NCBI RefSeq assembly: GCF_019602855.1
Contig: NZ_CP080767.1
Location: 3,720,001-3,784,000 of the forward strand
Direction of reading: 5' to 3'
Source: Cupriavidus pinatubonensis
GTDB lineage: Bacteria; Pseudomonadota; Gammaproteobacteria; Burkholderiales; Burkholderiaceae
DNA length: 64,000 bases
Part shown: one piece after another, positions 1 to 12,034 of the stretch
How the letters are laid out: every line of letters starts with the position of its first letter
Position numbering within the stretch: position 1 is the stretch's first letter
The notes under the pieces: generated by a model
Database searches by the model: none
The model's input: the letters and a program-made list of their open reading frames with translations, nothing else
Told to the model about the DNA's origin: nothing
Made by a program: the position numbers and the translations under genes

Positions 1-227
1 TGGCGCGCATGAAGCAATACCTCGACGAGCCGCCCTCGCCGGCAACCATCGCCGGGTATATCGGCGCGGCGTGGCTGGTGCGCGCACTCGGCACGTGGCG
101 CGGTGGCACGGCGGAACTGCGACGCGCACTGCAGGCGCGCGTGGACGTCGGCGACTTCACGCTCGATTTCACGCAGGGACAGCGCGGCTCGCGCTACGTC
201 CAGCTCGCCGCGTCAGGCGCGCGGTAG
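1..227 (+). CDS. C-terminal end of a periplasmic ABC transporter substrate-binding protein (partial)
   Basis: The reading frame is open from the left edge and stops with TAG at 225-227, so only about 75 C-terminal residues are present and the true start lies outside the window. The pattern resembles the last helix and beta-strand of Leu/Ile/Val-type binding proteins (Peripla_BP_6): a segment of the form AGYIGAAWLVRAL, a run that ends in LRRALQARVDVGDFTLDF, and a closing GSRYVQLAA strand. By family this would be a periplasmic receptor of an ABC importer. The gene is convergent with the sensor kinase and the two coding ends overlap by 15 bases. Assignment rests on a short tail only; another type-1 periplasmic-binding fold protein is possible. 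Confidence 0.55.
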   Translation, partial: ARMKQYLDEPPSPATIAGYIGAAWLVRALGTWRGGTAELRRALQARVDVGDFTLDFTQGQRGSRYVQLAASGAR

Positions 228-1289
228 GTCGATGCGCACGCGCAGGCCGCCGGCCTCGCGGTTGGCAATCGTCAGTTCACCGCCGTGGCGCGCGACGATG
301 TCGGCCGCGATCGACAAGCCCATGCCGACGCCGCCGGTGGCGCGGCTGCGCGACGATTCAAGCCGGTAGAACGGCTCCAGCACGCGCGCCAGCTCTTCGG
401 GCGGAATGCCCGGGCCTTCGTCGCAGATATCGATCCGCACTCGCTGCGCGCTGTCGGTCAACACAATGTGTGCGCGCTCGCCATAGCGCTGCGCGTTCTC
501 CACAAGGTTGACCACGGCGCGCCGCAACTCTGCCGGGTAAGCCAGCAGCGGCGCCGCCTGGCCGTTCAGCAACACCTCGTGGCCAAGCTCCGCAGCGTCG
601 TCCACGACCGCCTGCAGCAACGCCAGCACGTCGACGCGCTGGCGCGGACCAGCGGCCTCGTCGCGGTCGCGCAGGTAATACAGCGTCGAATCGATGAGCC
701 CGTTCATCTCGGCCAAGTCCTGGCGCAGCCGGTACTGCACCGGGTTGTCGGCAATTCCCTCGAGGCGCAGGCTCATGCGCGTGAGCGGTGTGCGCAGATC
801 GTGCGAGACCGCGGCGAGGAAGCGCGACTGCTGCGCAAGCTGCATGCGGATGCGTTGCTGCATATGGTTGAACGCCTGCGCGGCCGCGCGCGCCTCGGCC
901 GGGCCGGTGTGCTCGTCCAGCGGCGGCGCGTGCACATCCTGCGCAAGGCGCCCTGCTCCGCTTGCGAGTTGCTGTACGGGGCGCGCCAGAAGGCGTGCGC
1001 CGGCCCATGACGCGGCCACGATGGCAGCCAGCTGGAACAGCATGCCGAGATGAGGCGGCCAGATTCCGCGCAGCCCTGGCGGCGGCGGTGGCGGGCGACT
1101 GCCCTGCGGCGGGCCAGGCGCTCCGGGGGGCGGATTGCCGCGCATCTCATGCGGGACATGGTGCCCGCCGGGACGCGGAAACAGGCTTTCGATCACGGTC
1201 ACGCCGAGCAGGTGCACGCACAGCATGATCGTGGCCATGACCACGAACAGCCGCAGGAACATCGAGTCGTAGCGCGCGAAGCGGGCCAT
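213..1289 (-). CDS. Sensor histidine kinase, EnvZ/OmpR-partner type
   Basis: A 358-residue membrane sensor kinase. One transmembrane segment lies at about residues 12-33 and a second at about 82-102. They flank a very short periplasmic loop of about 45 residues that is rich in Pro and His, so little room is left for a ligand domain. A HAMP-like linker follows, then the H-box AAVSHDLRTPLT with the phosphorylated His at residue 163, the N-box NLVENAQRYG, and the ATP-lid motifs DEGPGIP and GVGMGLS. It would phosphorylate the response regulator encoded just upstream: that gene stops 4 bases before this start codon, so the pair is one transcription unit. The signal sensed cannot be told from sequence. 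Confidence 0.93.
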   Translation of the reverse strand: MARFARYDSMFLRLFVVMATIMLCVHLLGVTVIESLFPRPGGHHVPHEMRGNPPPGAPGPPQGSRPPPPPPGLRGIWPPHLGMLFQLAAIVAASWAGARLLARPVQQLASGAGRLAQDVHAPPLDEHTGPAEARAAAQAFNHMQQRIRMQLAQQSRFLAAVSHDLRTPLTRMSLRLEGIADNPVQYRLRQDLAEMNGLIDSTLYYLRDRDEAAGPRQRVDVLALLQAVVDDAAELGHEVLLNGQAAPLLAYPAELRRAVVNLVENAQRYGERAHIVLTDSAQRVRIDICDEGPGIPPEELARVLEPFYRLESSRSRATGGVGMGLSIAADIVARHGGELTIANREAGGLRVRIDLPRA

Positions 1290-1293
1290 GGCT

Positions 1294-2049
1294 TCAGCGC
1301 TCCGGCGCCGTGGTGAACACGTAGCCTTCGCCGCGCACAGTGCGGATCAGTACGGGGTCGCGCGGATCATCGCGCAGCTTCTGGCGCAGCCGCGACACCA
1401 GCAGGTCGATGCTGCGATCGAACACATCAAGGCCGCGACCACGCGCCTGGTTGATCAGCAGCTCGCGGTCGAGCACGCGGTTCGGATGCTCGACAAAGGT
1501 CAGCAGCAGGCGGAATTCGGCATTGGACAGCGGCACCACCACGTCGTCGCCATCGACAAGCTGGCGCAGCATCGTGTTGAGGCGCCAGGTGCCGAAACGC
1601 ACCTCATGGCCGCCCGACGTTGCCGCCGCGCGGCGGGTGTCACTGCGGCTGCGGCGCAGCACCGTGTGGATGCGGGCCACGAGCTCACGCATCTCGAACG
1701 GCTTGGTGACATAGTCGTCCGCTCCCACTTCAAGCCCGACAACGCGATCGGCGAGTTCGGCCCGCGCGGTCAGCATGATCACCGCCACATCGGTCTGCGC
1801 GCGTAGCTGGCGGCACAGGTCCAGACCGCTTTCGCCGGGCAGCGACAGGTCGAGGATGACCATGTCATAGTCGCCGGCGGCCATGGCACGCCGCATCTGT
1901 GCACCGCCCTCGACGCCGTCGGCCTGCATGCCGAAGGTGGACAGGTACTCGGCGAGCATGGCGCGGATCTGTGGGTCGTCGTCGACGACCAGCAGGCGAA
2001 TCGGCAGGTTGGGAGCGAAATCCATGAGGCGGTGTGGCGATGCAGGCAC
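1294..2049 (-). CDS. OmpR/PhoB-family DNA-binding response regulator
   Basis: The protein has an N-terminal receiver domain (acidic pocket VVDDDP, phosphoacceptor Asp in VILDLSLPG at residue 67 when counted from the GTG start, conserved Lys in VTKPFE) and a C-terminal winged-helix domain ending RTVRGEGYVF. The GTG at 2049 gives 251 residues; an ATG at 2025 (MDFAPN) gives 243 and removes an unconserved octapeptide, so it may be the real start. No strong ribosome binding site separates the two. It is the first gene of a two-gene operon with the histidine kinase, 4 bases apart. A perfect inverted repeat centred 90 bases upstream is a likely operator for autoregulation. The regulon is unknown. 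Confidence 0.93.
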   Translation of the reverse strand: MPASPHRLMDFAPNLPIRLLVVDDDPQIRAMLAEYLSTFGMQADGVEGGAQMRRAMAAGDYDMVILDLSLPGESGLDLCRQLRAQTDVAVIMLTARAELADRVVGLEVGADDYVTKPFEMRELVARIHTVLRRSRSDTRRAAATSGGHEVRFGTWRLNTMLRQLVDGDDVVVPLSNAEFRLLLTFVEHPNRVLDRELLINQARGRGLDVFDRSIDLLVSRLRQKLRDDPRDPVLIRTVRGEGYVFTTAPER

Positions 2050-2124
2050 GAGCCGGCGATGACAGTGCCGGTCAGAGGGTAAAGCGGCCGACCACTTTAC
2101 CAGTTCGGCATGCCGGCCCTTTGG

Positions 2125-2154
2125 CGCCTTTGTATCAAGGCGGATACAAAGGCG
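2125..2154. promoter_or_regulatory. Inverted-repeat operator candidate upstream of the response regulator
   Basis: A perfect 12-base inverted repeat (CGCCTTTGTATC, 2125-2136, and its complement at 2143-2154) has a 6-base spacer. A third copy of the half-site CTTTGTATC stands at 2234-2242 in the same direction as the left arm. There is no T-run, so it does not look like the rep terminator. Its place between rep and the response regulator start suggests that the regulator binds its own promoter. This is inference. Confidence 0.5.
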
Positions 2155-2262
2155 TGCCCGCCTGAAACCAGGCCGGCGAGGCCCCGAGGTCCGCAGCGCT
2201 ACCCGCCGCCGGGGTCATGTCGCGCTGGTAGCGCTTTGTATCTTGAATGCTGCCTGCCGGCG

Positions 2263-4359
2263 TCAGCCCTGCGCCGCCTTGCCGCCATTCCCGAGCAACG
2301 CCTTCAGCGCACCGAGCCGATCCTTCGGACTCATCGCAGGCATGTCGTCCTTCGGCGCCGGCGCCTCTTCCAGCTTCATCTCGCCGATGAACCGCGACGG
2401 TTCGCACGAGTAGGTTTCCCGCGCGCGCTTGCGCTTCTTGCACCAGCTGATATGCAGACTGCGCTGCGCACGCGTAATTCCCACGTACATCAGTCGCCGT
2501 TCTTCTTCGATCTTCTCGTCGCCCATGTCCTCGTCCTCGCGGCAATGGGGCAGGATGCCCTCTTCCACGCCGACCAGGAACACGTGGGGATACTCGAGCC
2601 CCTTCGACGCATGCAGCGTCGACAGGCGCACGGCATCGGGATCTTCCTCGCGGCCTTCGAGCATGCTCATCAGCGCCACGGTCTGGGTGAGTTCGAGCAG
2701 GTTCTTGCCTTCGTTGCCAAAGCCGTCGGCATTGTCGAAGCCGGTTGCCTCGCCCTCGGCTTCCGCCTCGGGCTTGGTGCCCTTGCGCTTGAGCCAGTCC
2801 AGGAATTCGAGCGTATTGGTCCAGCGCGACTGCGCCTGCCGTTCGTCGAAGGCGTCGTAGAGATAGGCTTCGTAGTGGATGCCTTCCATCAGGTCATCGA
2901 GCACCACGGTGGCCGGGTCTTTCGCCGCGCGATCGGCCAGCCGCACCATCGATTCGCAGAACACGCGCAGCGGCTCGAGCTGGCGTGGTTGCAGCTTGGC
3001 TTCGATGCCGCCCATCATCGCGGCCTCGAACAACGAAACCTTCGCTTGACCCGCGAACGTGCCCAGCACTTCCAGCGTGGTGTTGCCGATGCCGCGGCGC
3101 GGCGTGGTGATCGCGCGGATGAATGCTGGATCGTCGTCCGGGTTGGCGATCAGCCGAAGATAGGCGCAGATGTCCTTGATCTCGGCCTTGTCGAAGAAGC
3201 TCTGGCCGCCCGACAGCACATATGGAATGCGCTCGCGGCGCAGGATCTGCTCGAACAGCCGTGCCTGGTGGTTGCCGCGGTACAGGATGGCGTAATCGCG
3301 GAACTGCGCCCGGCGTTCAAACTTGTGCGCGGACAGGCGGAACACGACCGACTCGGCTTCGTGCTCTTCGTCGTTCATCGGATTGATGGCGATCGGGTCG
3401 CCCATGCCGTGCTCGCTCCACAGCTTCTTGTCGAACAGCTTCGGGTTGTTGGCGATGACCGCGTTGGCCGCTTCCAGGATGCGCACCGTGGAACGGTAGT
3501 TCTGTTCGAGCTTGACGACCTTCAGGTCGGGGAAATCGGTCTGCAGCAGGCGCAGGTTGTCGAGCGTGGCGCCGCGCCAGCCGTAGATGGCCTGGTCGTC
3601 GTCCCCCACTGCGGTGAATGCCGGCGCGCGCAGGTGCGAACCGCCCGCCAGCAGCTTGAGCAGCTGGTACTGGCACGCGTTGGTGTCCTGGTATTCGTCG
3701 ACCAGGAAGTAGCGCAGGCGGTTCTGCCACTTGAGCTGTACCGTTTCATTGCGTGCGAACAGTTCGGCGGGCAAGCGGATCAGGTCGTCGAAATCGACTG
3801 CCTGGTAGGCGTTCAGCGTAGCCACATAGTTGCGGAAGACCAGCGCGGCCTGGTGTTCGTCGGCATTGGCGGCCTGGGCGATCGCCGTTTCGGGATCGAC
3901 CATGCCGTTCTTCCACAGGGAGATGGTGCTCTGCACGCCGCGGATCAGCTTCTTGTCGGTGGTGCCCAGCTGCTCCTGGATCAGGCCGAAGCAGTCGTCC
4001 GAATCCATGATCGAGAACTGCGGCTTGAGGCCCACGTGCTCGGCTTCCATGCGCAGGATCTGCACGCCCAGCGAGTGGAAGGTACAGACCGTGAGCTGCT
4101 TGAGCGGCAGGCGCTTGCCCTCGCGCGTGGTCTTGCCTTCCATCAGCTTGCCGATGCGCTCCTGCATCTCCTTGGCTGCCTTGTTGGTGAAGGTGACAGC
4201 GGCGATGTGGCGCGGCTCGAAACCCTTGTCTTCGATCAGGTGGGCGATCTTCTGCGTGATCACTCGCGTCTTGCCCGAACCCGCGCCTGCGAGCACGAGG
4301 CAGGGTCCGTCCAGGTAGCGGACGGCTTCGGATTGGGCAGCGTTGAGGCCGTGAGTCAT
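2263..4359 (-). CDS. rep: ATP-dependent DNA helicase Rep (UvrD/PcrA superfamily 1)
   Basis: A 698-residue 3'-5' DNA helicase that helps replication forks pass protein blocks. All SF1A motifs can be read: Walker A AGAGSGKT at residues 24-31, motif Ia AVTFTNKAA, Walker B LVDEYQDTN, motif III VGDDDQAIYGWRGA, motif IV LEQNYRST, and motif VI YVGITRAQR. Similarity by recall is closer to Rep than to UvrD, for example TGPCLVLAGAGSGKTRVIT-like and YAILYRGNHQ segments. Length is close to E. coli Rep (673). It is a single gene, transcribed toward the two-component operon 213 bases downstream. No clear Shine-Dalgarno sequence precedes the ATG. UvrD remains an alternative name, but the helicase family is certain. 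Confidence 0.93.
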   Translation of the reverse strand: MTHGLNAAQSEAVRYLDGPCLVLAGAGSGKTRVITQKIAHLIEDKGFEPRHIAAVTFTNKAAKEMQERIGKLMEGKTTREGKRLPLKQLTVCTFHSLGVQILRMEAEHVGLKPQFSIMDSDDCFGLIQEQLGTTDKKLIRGVQSTISLWKNGMVDPETAIAQAANADEHQAALVFRNYVATLNAYQAVDFDDLIRLPAELFARNETVQLKWQNRLRYFLVDEYQDTNACQYQLLKLLAGGSHLRAPAFTAVGDDDQAIYGWRGATLDNLRLLQTDFPDLKVVKLEQNYRSTVRILEAANAVIANNPKLFDKKLWSEHGMGDPIAINPMNDEEHEAESVVFRLSAHKFERRAQFRDYAILYRGNHQARLFEQILRRERIPYVLSGGQSFFDKAEIKDICAYLRLIANPDDDPAFIRAITTPRRGIGNTTLEVLGTFAGQAKVSLFEAAMMGGIEAKLQPRQLEPLRVFCESMVRLADRAAKDPATVVLDDLMEGIHYEAYLYDAFDERQAQSRWTNTLEFLDWLKRKGTKPEAEAEGEATGFDNADGFGNEGKNLLELTQTVALMSMLEGREEDPDAVRLSTLHASKGLEYPHVFLVGVEEGILPHCREDEDMGDEKIEEERRLMYVGITRAQRSLHISWCKKRKRARETYSCEPSRFIGEMKLEEAPAPKDDMPAMSPKDRLGALKALLGNGGKAAQG

Positions 4360-4620
4360 GCGCGGGGAAGGAAGTAGGCGTGGAGAGGGGCAGGCGCCGG
4401 GAACGCAACATGCCGCAACAGGCTGGCGTCTGACGCGAAGCTGACCATGCTAACACGCTCTCCAAGCTCGGATCAGTCAGCGGAAATCGCTATTTCGCGG
4501 CCCAAGTTGTTGCGAAAGTAACACTTGGTAAGTCCTAAAACCGGCCCTGTCCTGATGCCTCTAACAAATATGGCGGGATCTCCCGTCCACACGTATTTGA
4601 GTCACTTTCGGAGCCAAATC

Positions 4621-4857
4621 ATGAAAACCCTACGAGCCCTTTCCAAAGCGACACTGGTCGGCGTGGCCGTTGCAGCCCTTGCGAGCGGATGTGCGGACAT
4701 GACGCCGAAGCAACGTAATACGGCCATCGGCGCGGCCGCCGGCGGCGTCGGCGGTGCCGTGCTGACCAACGGCAGCGCGGTAGGTACGCTGGGCGGCGCG
4801 GCACTGGGCGGCGTGGTCGGTAACGTGGTGACGGACGACAACCACCATCACCACTAA
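4621..4857 (+). CDS. Small glycine-zipper lipoprotein (OsmB-like)
   Basis: The protein has 78 residues, with the start chosen at ATG 4621 behind a GGAG-like site (4610-4615). The N-terminus is a lipoprotein signal peptide with lipobox ALASGC, so the mature protein would begin at Cys24 and be anchored to the outer or inner membrane. The mature part is a glycine-zipper 2TM-like segment (GAAAGGVGGAVLTNG and GTLGGAALGGVVGN). It ends in DDNHHHH, a natural His tail that could bind metal. Family members such as OsmB are envelope-stress proteins of unclear biochemical role. An open frame continues upstream to 4525, but the signal peptide fixes the start here. Confidence 0.82.
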   Translation: MKTLRALSKATLVGVAVAALASGCADMTPKQRNTAIGAAAGGVGGAVLTNGSAVGTLGGAALGGVVGNVVTDDNHHHH

Positions 4858-4884
4858 TGCCGCCGAAAGGGGCTGGGCCCCGCG

Positions 4885-4913
4885 TTGACAAAGGCAGGGC
4901 CCTCCCGTACATT
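4885..4913 (+). promoter_or_regulatory. Sigma-70 type promoter of the gcv riboswitch transcript
   Basis: A perfect -35 element TTGACA (4885-4890) is followed after 17 bases by TACATT (4908-4913). A transcript would start near 4920, directly at the first stem of the glycine riboswitch, which supports the call. Confidence 0.75.
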
Positions 4914-4922
4914 GCGCGCATC

Positions 4923-5144
4923 CGACCGGGAGAGCGCGCACAGTCTTGCGCCGCCGAAGGGGTATCACCCGAAAACTCTCAGGCACCACGGACCGTTCGG
5001 ATCGGCATGCAACATGCACACGATGCATGCCGCACTCTGGAGAGCGGCACCCGCCATCAATGGCGAGCGTGCCCACCGAAGGGGCGCGCGAGGATCGGAT
5101 CCAACGGATCGGCCTCGTAATCTCTCAGGTATCGAGGACAGAGG
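4923..5144 (+). promoter_or_regulatory. Tandem glycine riboswitch (two aptamers)
   Basis: Both aptamers carry the conserved core of the glycine riboswitch. Aptamer 1 (about 4923-4997) has GGGAGAG at 4928, GCCGAAGG at 4953 and ACTCTCAGGC at 4975, followed by GGACCG. Aptamer 2 (about 5035-5144) has CTGGAGAG at 5037, ACCGAAGG at 5075 and CTCTCAGGT at 5122, followed by GGACAGAG; its P1 pairs CTCTG (5035-5039) with CAGAG (5139-5143). The 3' end leads straight into an intrinsic terminator and then gcvT, so the switch senses glycine and controls the glycine cleavage operon. The linker between the aptamers (4998-5034) is longer than in the Vibrio example and holds its own 9-base-pair hairpin (5003-5011 with 5024-5032). 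Confidence 0.95.
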
Positions 5145-5212
5145 GGTCATCCGCCGCAGCGGATTGCGAAGCCATTTGGGCGAAGCAAGCGCTGCGGCGG
5201 ATGACCTTTTTT
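5145..5212 (+). terminator. Intrinsic terminator in the riboswitch expression platform
   Basis: Bases 5145-5161 pair perfectly with 5190-5206 (17 base pairs), followed by six T at 5207-5212 and a further T4. It lies between the second aptamer and the gcvT ribosome binding site (GAGG at 5237), so transcription attenuation is the likely control mode. The overlap with the aptamer P1 strand is only a few bases, and I could not find an antiterminator pairing by eye. Confidence 0.85.
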
Positions 5213-5246
5213 CGTTTTCGCAACCGAGATTGCCCCGAGGATTCCC

Positions 5247-6374
5247 ATGACGCTCCAGGCCACGCCCCTCAATGCCATCCACCGCGCCCTCGGCGCCCGC
5301 ATGGTCGACTTCGGCGGCTGGGACATGCCGGTCAACTACGGCTCCCAGATCGAGGAACACAACGCGGTGCGCAGCGACGCCGGCATGTTCGATGTGTCGC
5401 ATATGTGCGTGGTCGACCTGAACGGCGCCAATACGCGTGCGTTCCTGCGCGGCCTGCTGGCCAACAACGTCGATAAGCTGCAGACGCCGGGCAAGGCTTT
5501 GTATTCCTGCATGCTCGACGAAAAAGGCGGCGTGATCGACGACCTGATCGTCTACTTCTTCGCCGAGGATCGCTTCCGCCTGGTGGTCAATGCCAGCACC
5601 GCGCTTGGCGATATCGAGTGGATCCGCGCACGCAATGACGCGACCGGCAGCGGCGTGACCATCACCCCGCGCCGTGGCGATGTGGCACCGGCGGGCGCGC
5701 TGCCGCTGGCGATTGTCGCCGTGCAGGGCCCGAACGCGCGCACCAAGGTGTGGAACACCTTCCCGTCCACCCAGCCTTCCGACGCTCTCAAGCCATTCAA
5801 CGCCGTCGTGGTCCACGACCCGGCCATCGGCGAGATCATGGTCGCGCGCACCGGCTACACCGGCGAAGACGGCTTTGAACTCGTGGTGCCTGCCGAGAAC
5901 GTCGCTGCCGTGTGGGAAAAGCTCGATGCCGCCGGCGTGCGCCCGGCCGGCCTCGGCGCGCGCGACACGCTGCGCCTGGAAGCCGGCATGAACCTGTACG
6001 GCCAGGACATGGATATCAACACCTCGCCGCTCGACGCCGGCCTGGCCTGGACCGTCGACCTGCAGAGCGAGCGCGATTTCACCGGCAAGGCGGCGCTTGC
6101 CGCCGCCGGCCAGCGCCAGCAGTTCCTGGGCCTGATCCTGCGTGACAAGGGCGGCGTGCTGCGCGCGCACCAGAAGGTCGTCACCGCGGCCGGTGATGGC
6201 GAAATCACGAGCGGCACCTTCAGCCCGTCGCTGTCGCAATCGATCGCTTTCGCGCGCCTGCCGATGGGCGTGGCGGTCGGCGACACGGTGCAGGTGGAGA
6301 TCCGCGACCGCAAACTCGCGGCGACTGTGGTTAAACTGCCGTTTGTGCGTAATGGCAAGGCACTCGTGAGCTGA
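5247..6374 (+). CDS. gcvT: Glycine cleavage system T protein (aminomethyltransferase)
   Basis: This 375-residue protein transfers the methylene group from the H-protein-bound aminomethyl intermediate to tetrahydrofolate and releases ammonia. The family start pattern is plain ([26 protein letters not shown]), as are VSHM, the [10 protein letters not shown] folate-site motif, and [20 protein letters not shown]. Length fits the family (about 360-375). The ATG at 5247 has GAGG seven bases upstream. It is the first gene of gcvTHP; gcvH starts 104 bases after its stop. Expression is under the glycine riboswitch and terminator just upstream. Confidence 0.97.
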   Translation: MTLQATPLNAIHRALGARMVDFGGWDMPVNYGSQIEEHNAVRSDAGMFDVSHMCVVDLNGANTRAFLRGLLANNVDKLQTPGKALYSCMLDEKGGVIDDLIVYFFAEDRFRLVVNASTALGDIEWIRARNDATGSGVTITPRRGDVAPAGALPLAIVAVQGPNARTKVWNTFPSTQPSDALKPFNAVVVHDPAIGEIMVARTGYTGEDGFELVVPAENVAAVWEKLDAAGVRPAGLGARDTLRLEAGMNLYGQDMDINTSPLDAGLAWTVDLQSERDFTGKAALAAAGQRQQFLGLILRDKGGVLRAHQKVVTAAGDGEITSGTFSPSLSQSIAFARLPMGVAVGDTVQVEIRDRKLAATVVKLPFVRNGKALVS

Positions 6375-6478
6375 GGCGGCAACGCCCCCGCTCACCACAA
6401 CGGTCGCCCGTCGCGCCTGCCCCCTCGACCGATGGCAGGCGCCCGAACCAAGAACAAATCTGAATCCCGGAGAACCTC

Positions 6479-6859
6479 ATGAATTTCCCCGCTGACCTGA
6501 AATACACCGAGTCGCACGAGTGGGTGCGTGTCGAAGCCGACGGCACCCTGACGATTGGCATCACCGACCACGCGCAGGACGCGCTCGGCGACATCGTCTT
6601 CCTGGAACTGCCCGAAGTCGGCAAGTCGGTCGGCGCCGGCGACGCGCTGGCCGTGGTGGAGTCGGTGAAGGCCGCTTCCGACATCTACGCCCCGGTGGCC
6701 GGCGAAGTGATCGCCGTGAACGAGGCCGCCACGGCCGCACCGGAAAGCGTGAACGCCGACGCGTTCGACGCGTGGCTATTCAAGCTCAAGCCGGCCAACG
6801 CCGACGACGTGAACGGCCTGATGTCGGCTGACGCCTACAAGGCCAGCGTCGGCGCCTGA
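6479..6859 (+). CDS. gcvH: Glycine cleavage system H protein (lipoyl carrier)
   Basis: This 126-residue protein carries the aminomethyl group between GcvP, GcvT and dihydrolipoamide dehydrogenase on a lipoyl arm. The lipoylation site is Lys64 in [10 protein letters not shown]. The surrounding signature (YTESHEWV at the N-terminus, [14 protein letters not shown]) is standard and the length is normal. A GGAG site sits just before ATG 6479. It is the second gene of the operon, with gcvP 103 bases downstream. No lipoyl ligase or L-protein gene is in the window, so those must be supplied from elsewhere. Confidence 0.97.
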   Translation: MNFPADLKYTESHEWVRVEADGTLTIGITDHAQDALGDIVFLELPEVGKSVGAGDALAVVESVKAASDIYAPVAGEVIAVNEAATAAPESVNADAFDAWLFKLKPANADDVNGLMSADAYKASVGA

Positions 6860-6962
6860 CGCCGCGCCAGCCGGCCCTGCACCGCGCATGGGCCGGCCAC
6901 TGTATTGATGCGCGGCGGCATGGCTGACCACCTGCCACCGCGCCCCCAACGAGGTTCTTGCC

Positions 6963-9893
<2,931 letters not shown>

Positions 9894-9997
9894 GGCCGCC
9901 CCTCAGCCCGTGGGCCGGTTACGGCCGTCCCGCGGGCGCGCTATGCTCGACATAGAGGCGCCGCGCTTCGCGGCGCCATCAGCACAGCGGAGGCTGC

Positions 9998-10525
9998 ATG
10001 TGGAATCTCAGTGCCCCATGGTGGGAGTTCGTGCTGCGCGGCCTGATTGTGTATGGCGCGGTGCTGGCCCTGCTGCGGATGTCTGGCAAACGCCAGATCG
10101 GCCAGCTCACGCCGTTCGACCTCGTGCTGCTGCTGGTAATTTCCAACGCCGTGCAGAACGCCATGAACGCCGGGGACAACTCCGTGACAGCGGGCCTGAT
10201 CCTTGCCGTCACGCTGGTGGCAGCCAACGCGGTGCTGGGCTACGTGACCTGGCGCAGCCGCAAGCTAGAAATTCTCGTCGAGGGCCGGCCGCAGTTGCTG
10301 GTCCACGACGGCAAGGTGTACCGGGACATCATGCGCCGTGAACACATTAGCTTCGACGACCTGAACAAGGCGCTACGCCATGCCGGCTGCAACAGCGTCG
10401 CCGACGTGCATTTTGCGATTCTCGAAACCGACGGGACCGTTTCGGTCAAGATGCACGAGCGCCCGCCGCCGACAGCGCCGGGGACCTCGATCTGGAACCA
10501 GTCGAACAAGGACGAGGCGGTCTGA
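9998..10525 (+). CDS. DUF421 (YetF-type) membrane protein
   Basis: The protein has 175 residues. Two or three hydrophobic segments fill residues 10-90 ([56 protein letters not shown]). A cytoplasmic YetF/DUF421 domain follows with the conserved [18 protein letters not shown] and the [19 protein letters not shown] segment. YetF-type proteins are widespread and have no settled function, so none is claimed. It lies 104 bases after gcvP and 50 bases before sdaA in the same direction, so it could be cotranscribed with the glycine/serine genes; whether this matters for its job is unknown. Confidence 0.88.
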   Translation: MWNLSAPWWEFVLRGLIVYGAVLALLRMSGKRQIGQLTPFDLVLLLVISNAVQNAMNAGDNSVTAGLILAVTLVAANAVLGYVTWRSRKLEILVEGRPQLLVHDGKVYRDIMRREHISFDDLNKALRHAGCNSVADVHFAILETDGTVSVKMHERPPPTAPGTSIWNQSNKDEAV

Positions 10526-10575
10526 CCTTTCGTCACCCTTCCCACATCACCTGCAGTCGCTTTCAGGAGACTTTC

Positions 10576-11952
10576 GTGGCAGTCAGCGTCTTCGATCTGT
10601 TCAAGGTGGGCATCGGCCCGTCGAGCTCACACACCGTGGGCCCGATGCGCGCGGCCCTGATGTTTGCCCAGGGCCTGGAGCGCGACGCCCTGCTGCCGCA
10701 GGTCGCCAGTGTGCGCGTGGAGTTGTACGGTTCGCTCGGCGCGACCGGCAAGGGCCACGGCACCGACAAGGGCGTGATGCTGGGCCTGATGGGCGAAGCG
10801 CCCGATACCATCGATCCCGATTCCGTCGACGGCCGGTTGCATGCGTTGCGCGCGAGCCGCACGCTGTCGCTGCTCGGCCGGCATCCGATCCCGTTCGTCG
10901 AGAAGGAGCACATTGCCTTCTACCGGCGCGAGGCCATGGCCGAACACCCGAACGGCATGAAGTTCCACGCGTATGACGCGCAGGGGACGTCGCTGCGCGA
11001 GGCACGCTATCTGTCGGTCGGCGGCGGCTTCGTCGTGACCGCGGGCGCGCCGAACACGCAGGTACTCAACGCGGCGCAGCAACTGCCGCATCCGTTCCGC
11101 AGCGGCAAGGACATGCTGGAGATGGCGAACGAAAGCGGCAAGTCCATCGCGCGGCTGATGATGGAGAACGAACTCGTCTGGCGCAGCGAGGAAGACGTCA
11201 CCGCCGGGCTGCTGCATATCTGGGACGTGATGCAGGCCTGCGTCGCGCGTGGCTGCCGCACCGATGGCGAACTGCCGGGCCCGTTCAAGGTCCGACGTCG
11301 CGCGCCCGAGCTGTACCGCAACCTGACGGAGCGCGCCGAGCGCACGCTGTCCGATCCGCTGTCCGTGATGGACTGGGTCAACCTTTACGCCATGGCCGTC
11401 AACGAAGAGAACGCCGCGGGCGGCCGCGTAGTGACGGCGCCGACCAACGGCGCAGCCGGCATCATCCCGGCCGTGCTCCATTATTACGACCGCTTCGTGC
11501 CCGGCGCCGACCGCAAGGGCGTGGTCGATTTCCTGCTGACCGCCGGCGCCATCGGCCTGCTCTACAAGCTCAATGCGTCGATCTCGGGGGCCGAGGTCGG
11601 CTGCCAGGGCGAAGTCGGCGTGGCGTGCTCGATGGCCGCCGGCGCGCTCGCGGCTGTGCTCGGCGGCACGCCTGAGCAGGTCGAGAACGCTGCCGAGATC
11701 GGCATGGAGCACAACCTGGGCCTGACCTGCGATCCGGTCGGCGGACTGGTACAGATTCCGTGCATCGAACGCAATGCCATGGCCTCGGTCAAGGCCGTGA
11801 ACGCAGCGCGCATGGCGCTGCGCGGCGACGGCACGCACTACGTGTCGCTCGATTCGGTCATCAAGACCATGCGCGAGACCGGCGCCGACATGAAGACCAA
11901 GTACAAGGAAACGGCGCGTGGCGGCCTTGCGGTGAATATCGTGGAGTGCTGA
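10576..11952 (+). CDS. sdaA: L-serine ammonia-lyase (L-serine dehydratase), iron-sulfur type
   Basis: This 458-residue enzyme deaminates L-serine to pyruvate with a [4Fe-4S] cluster. The single-chain form starts with the beta domain ([24 protein letters not shown]) and ends with the alpha domain. The cluster cysteines can be placed in [28 protein letters not shown] and the region before them. The start is GTG 10576, behind an AGGAG site at 10564-10568. Downstream of gcvTHP it offers a drain: two glycines can give one serine (through serine hydroxymethyltransferase, not in the window), which SdaA turns into pyruvate. Confidence 0.96.
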   Translation: MAVSVFDLFKVGIGPSSSHTVGPMRAALMFAQGLERDALLPQVASVRVELYGSLGATGKGHGTDKGVMLGLMGEAPDTIDPDSVDGRLHALRASRTLSLLGRHPIPFVEKEHIAFYRREAMAEHPNGMKFHAYDAQGTSLREARYLSVGGGFVVTAGAPNTQVLNAAQQLPHPFRSGKDMLEMANESGKSIARLMMENELVWRSEEDVTAGLLHIWDVMQACVARGCRTDGELPGPFKVRRRAPELYRNLTERAERTLSDPLSVMDWVNLYAMAVNEENAAGGRVVTAPTNGAAGIIPAVLHYYDRFVPGADRKGVVDFLLTAGAIGLLYKLNASISGAEVGCQGEVGVACSMAAGALAAVLGGTPEQVENAAEIGMEHNLGLTCDPVGGLVQIPCIERNAMASVKAVNAARMALRGDGTHYVSLDSVIKTMRETGADMKTKYKETARGGLAVNIVEC

Positions 11953-12034
11953 GGCCTTAGCGGCGTATCATGGCGCCAGTCTCCCCGGGCGCCACCTCAG
12001 GCGCCTGCAGAAACAGAGCAAAAAGCGAGGCGCC

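Noticed and set aside
2110-4377. A 755-codon open frame on the plus strand opposite rep
   Set aside because: It is the antisense image of rep in high-GC DNA. Its translation has no family signature, while the minus frame has every SF1 helicase motif.
4869-4881. GGGGC-TGG-GCCCC as terminator of the lipoprotein gene
   Set aside because: The stem is only 5 base pairs with no T-run, and it overlaps the region just before the gcv promoter.
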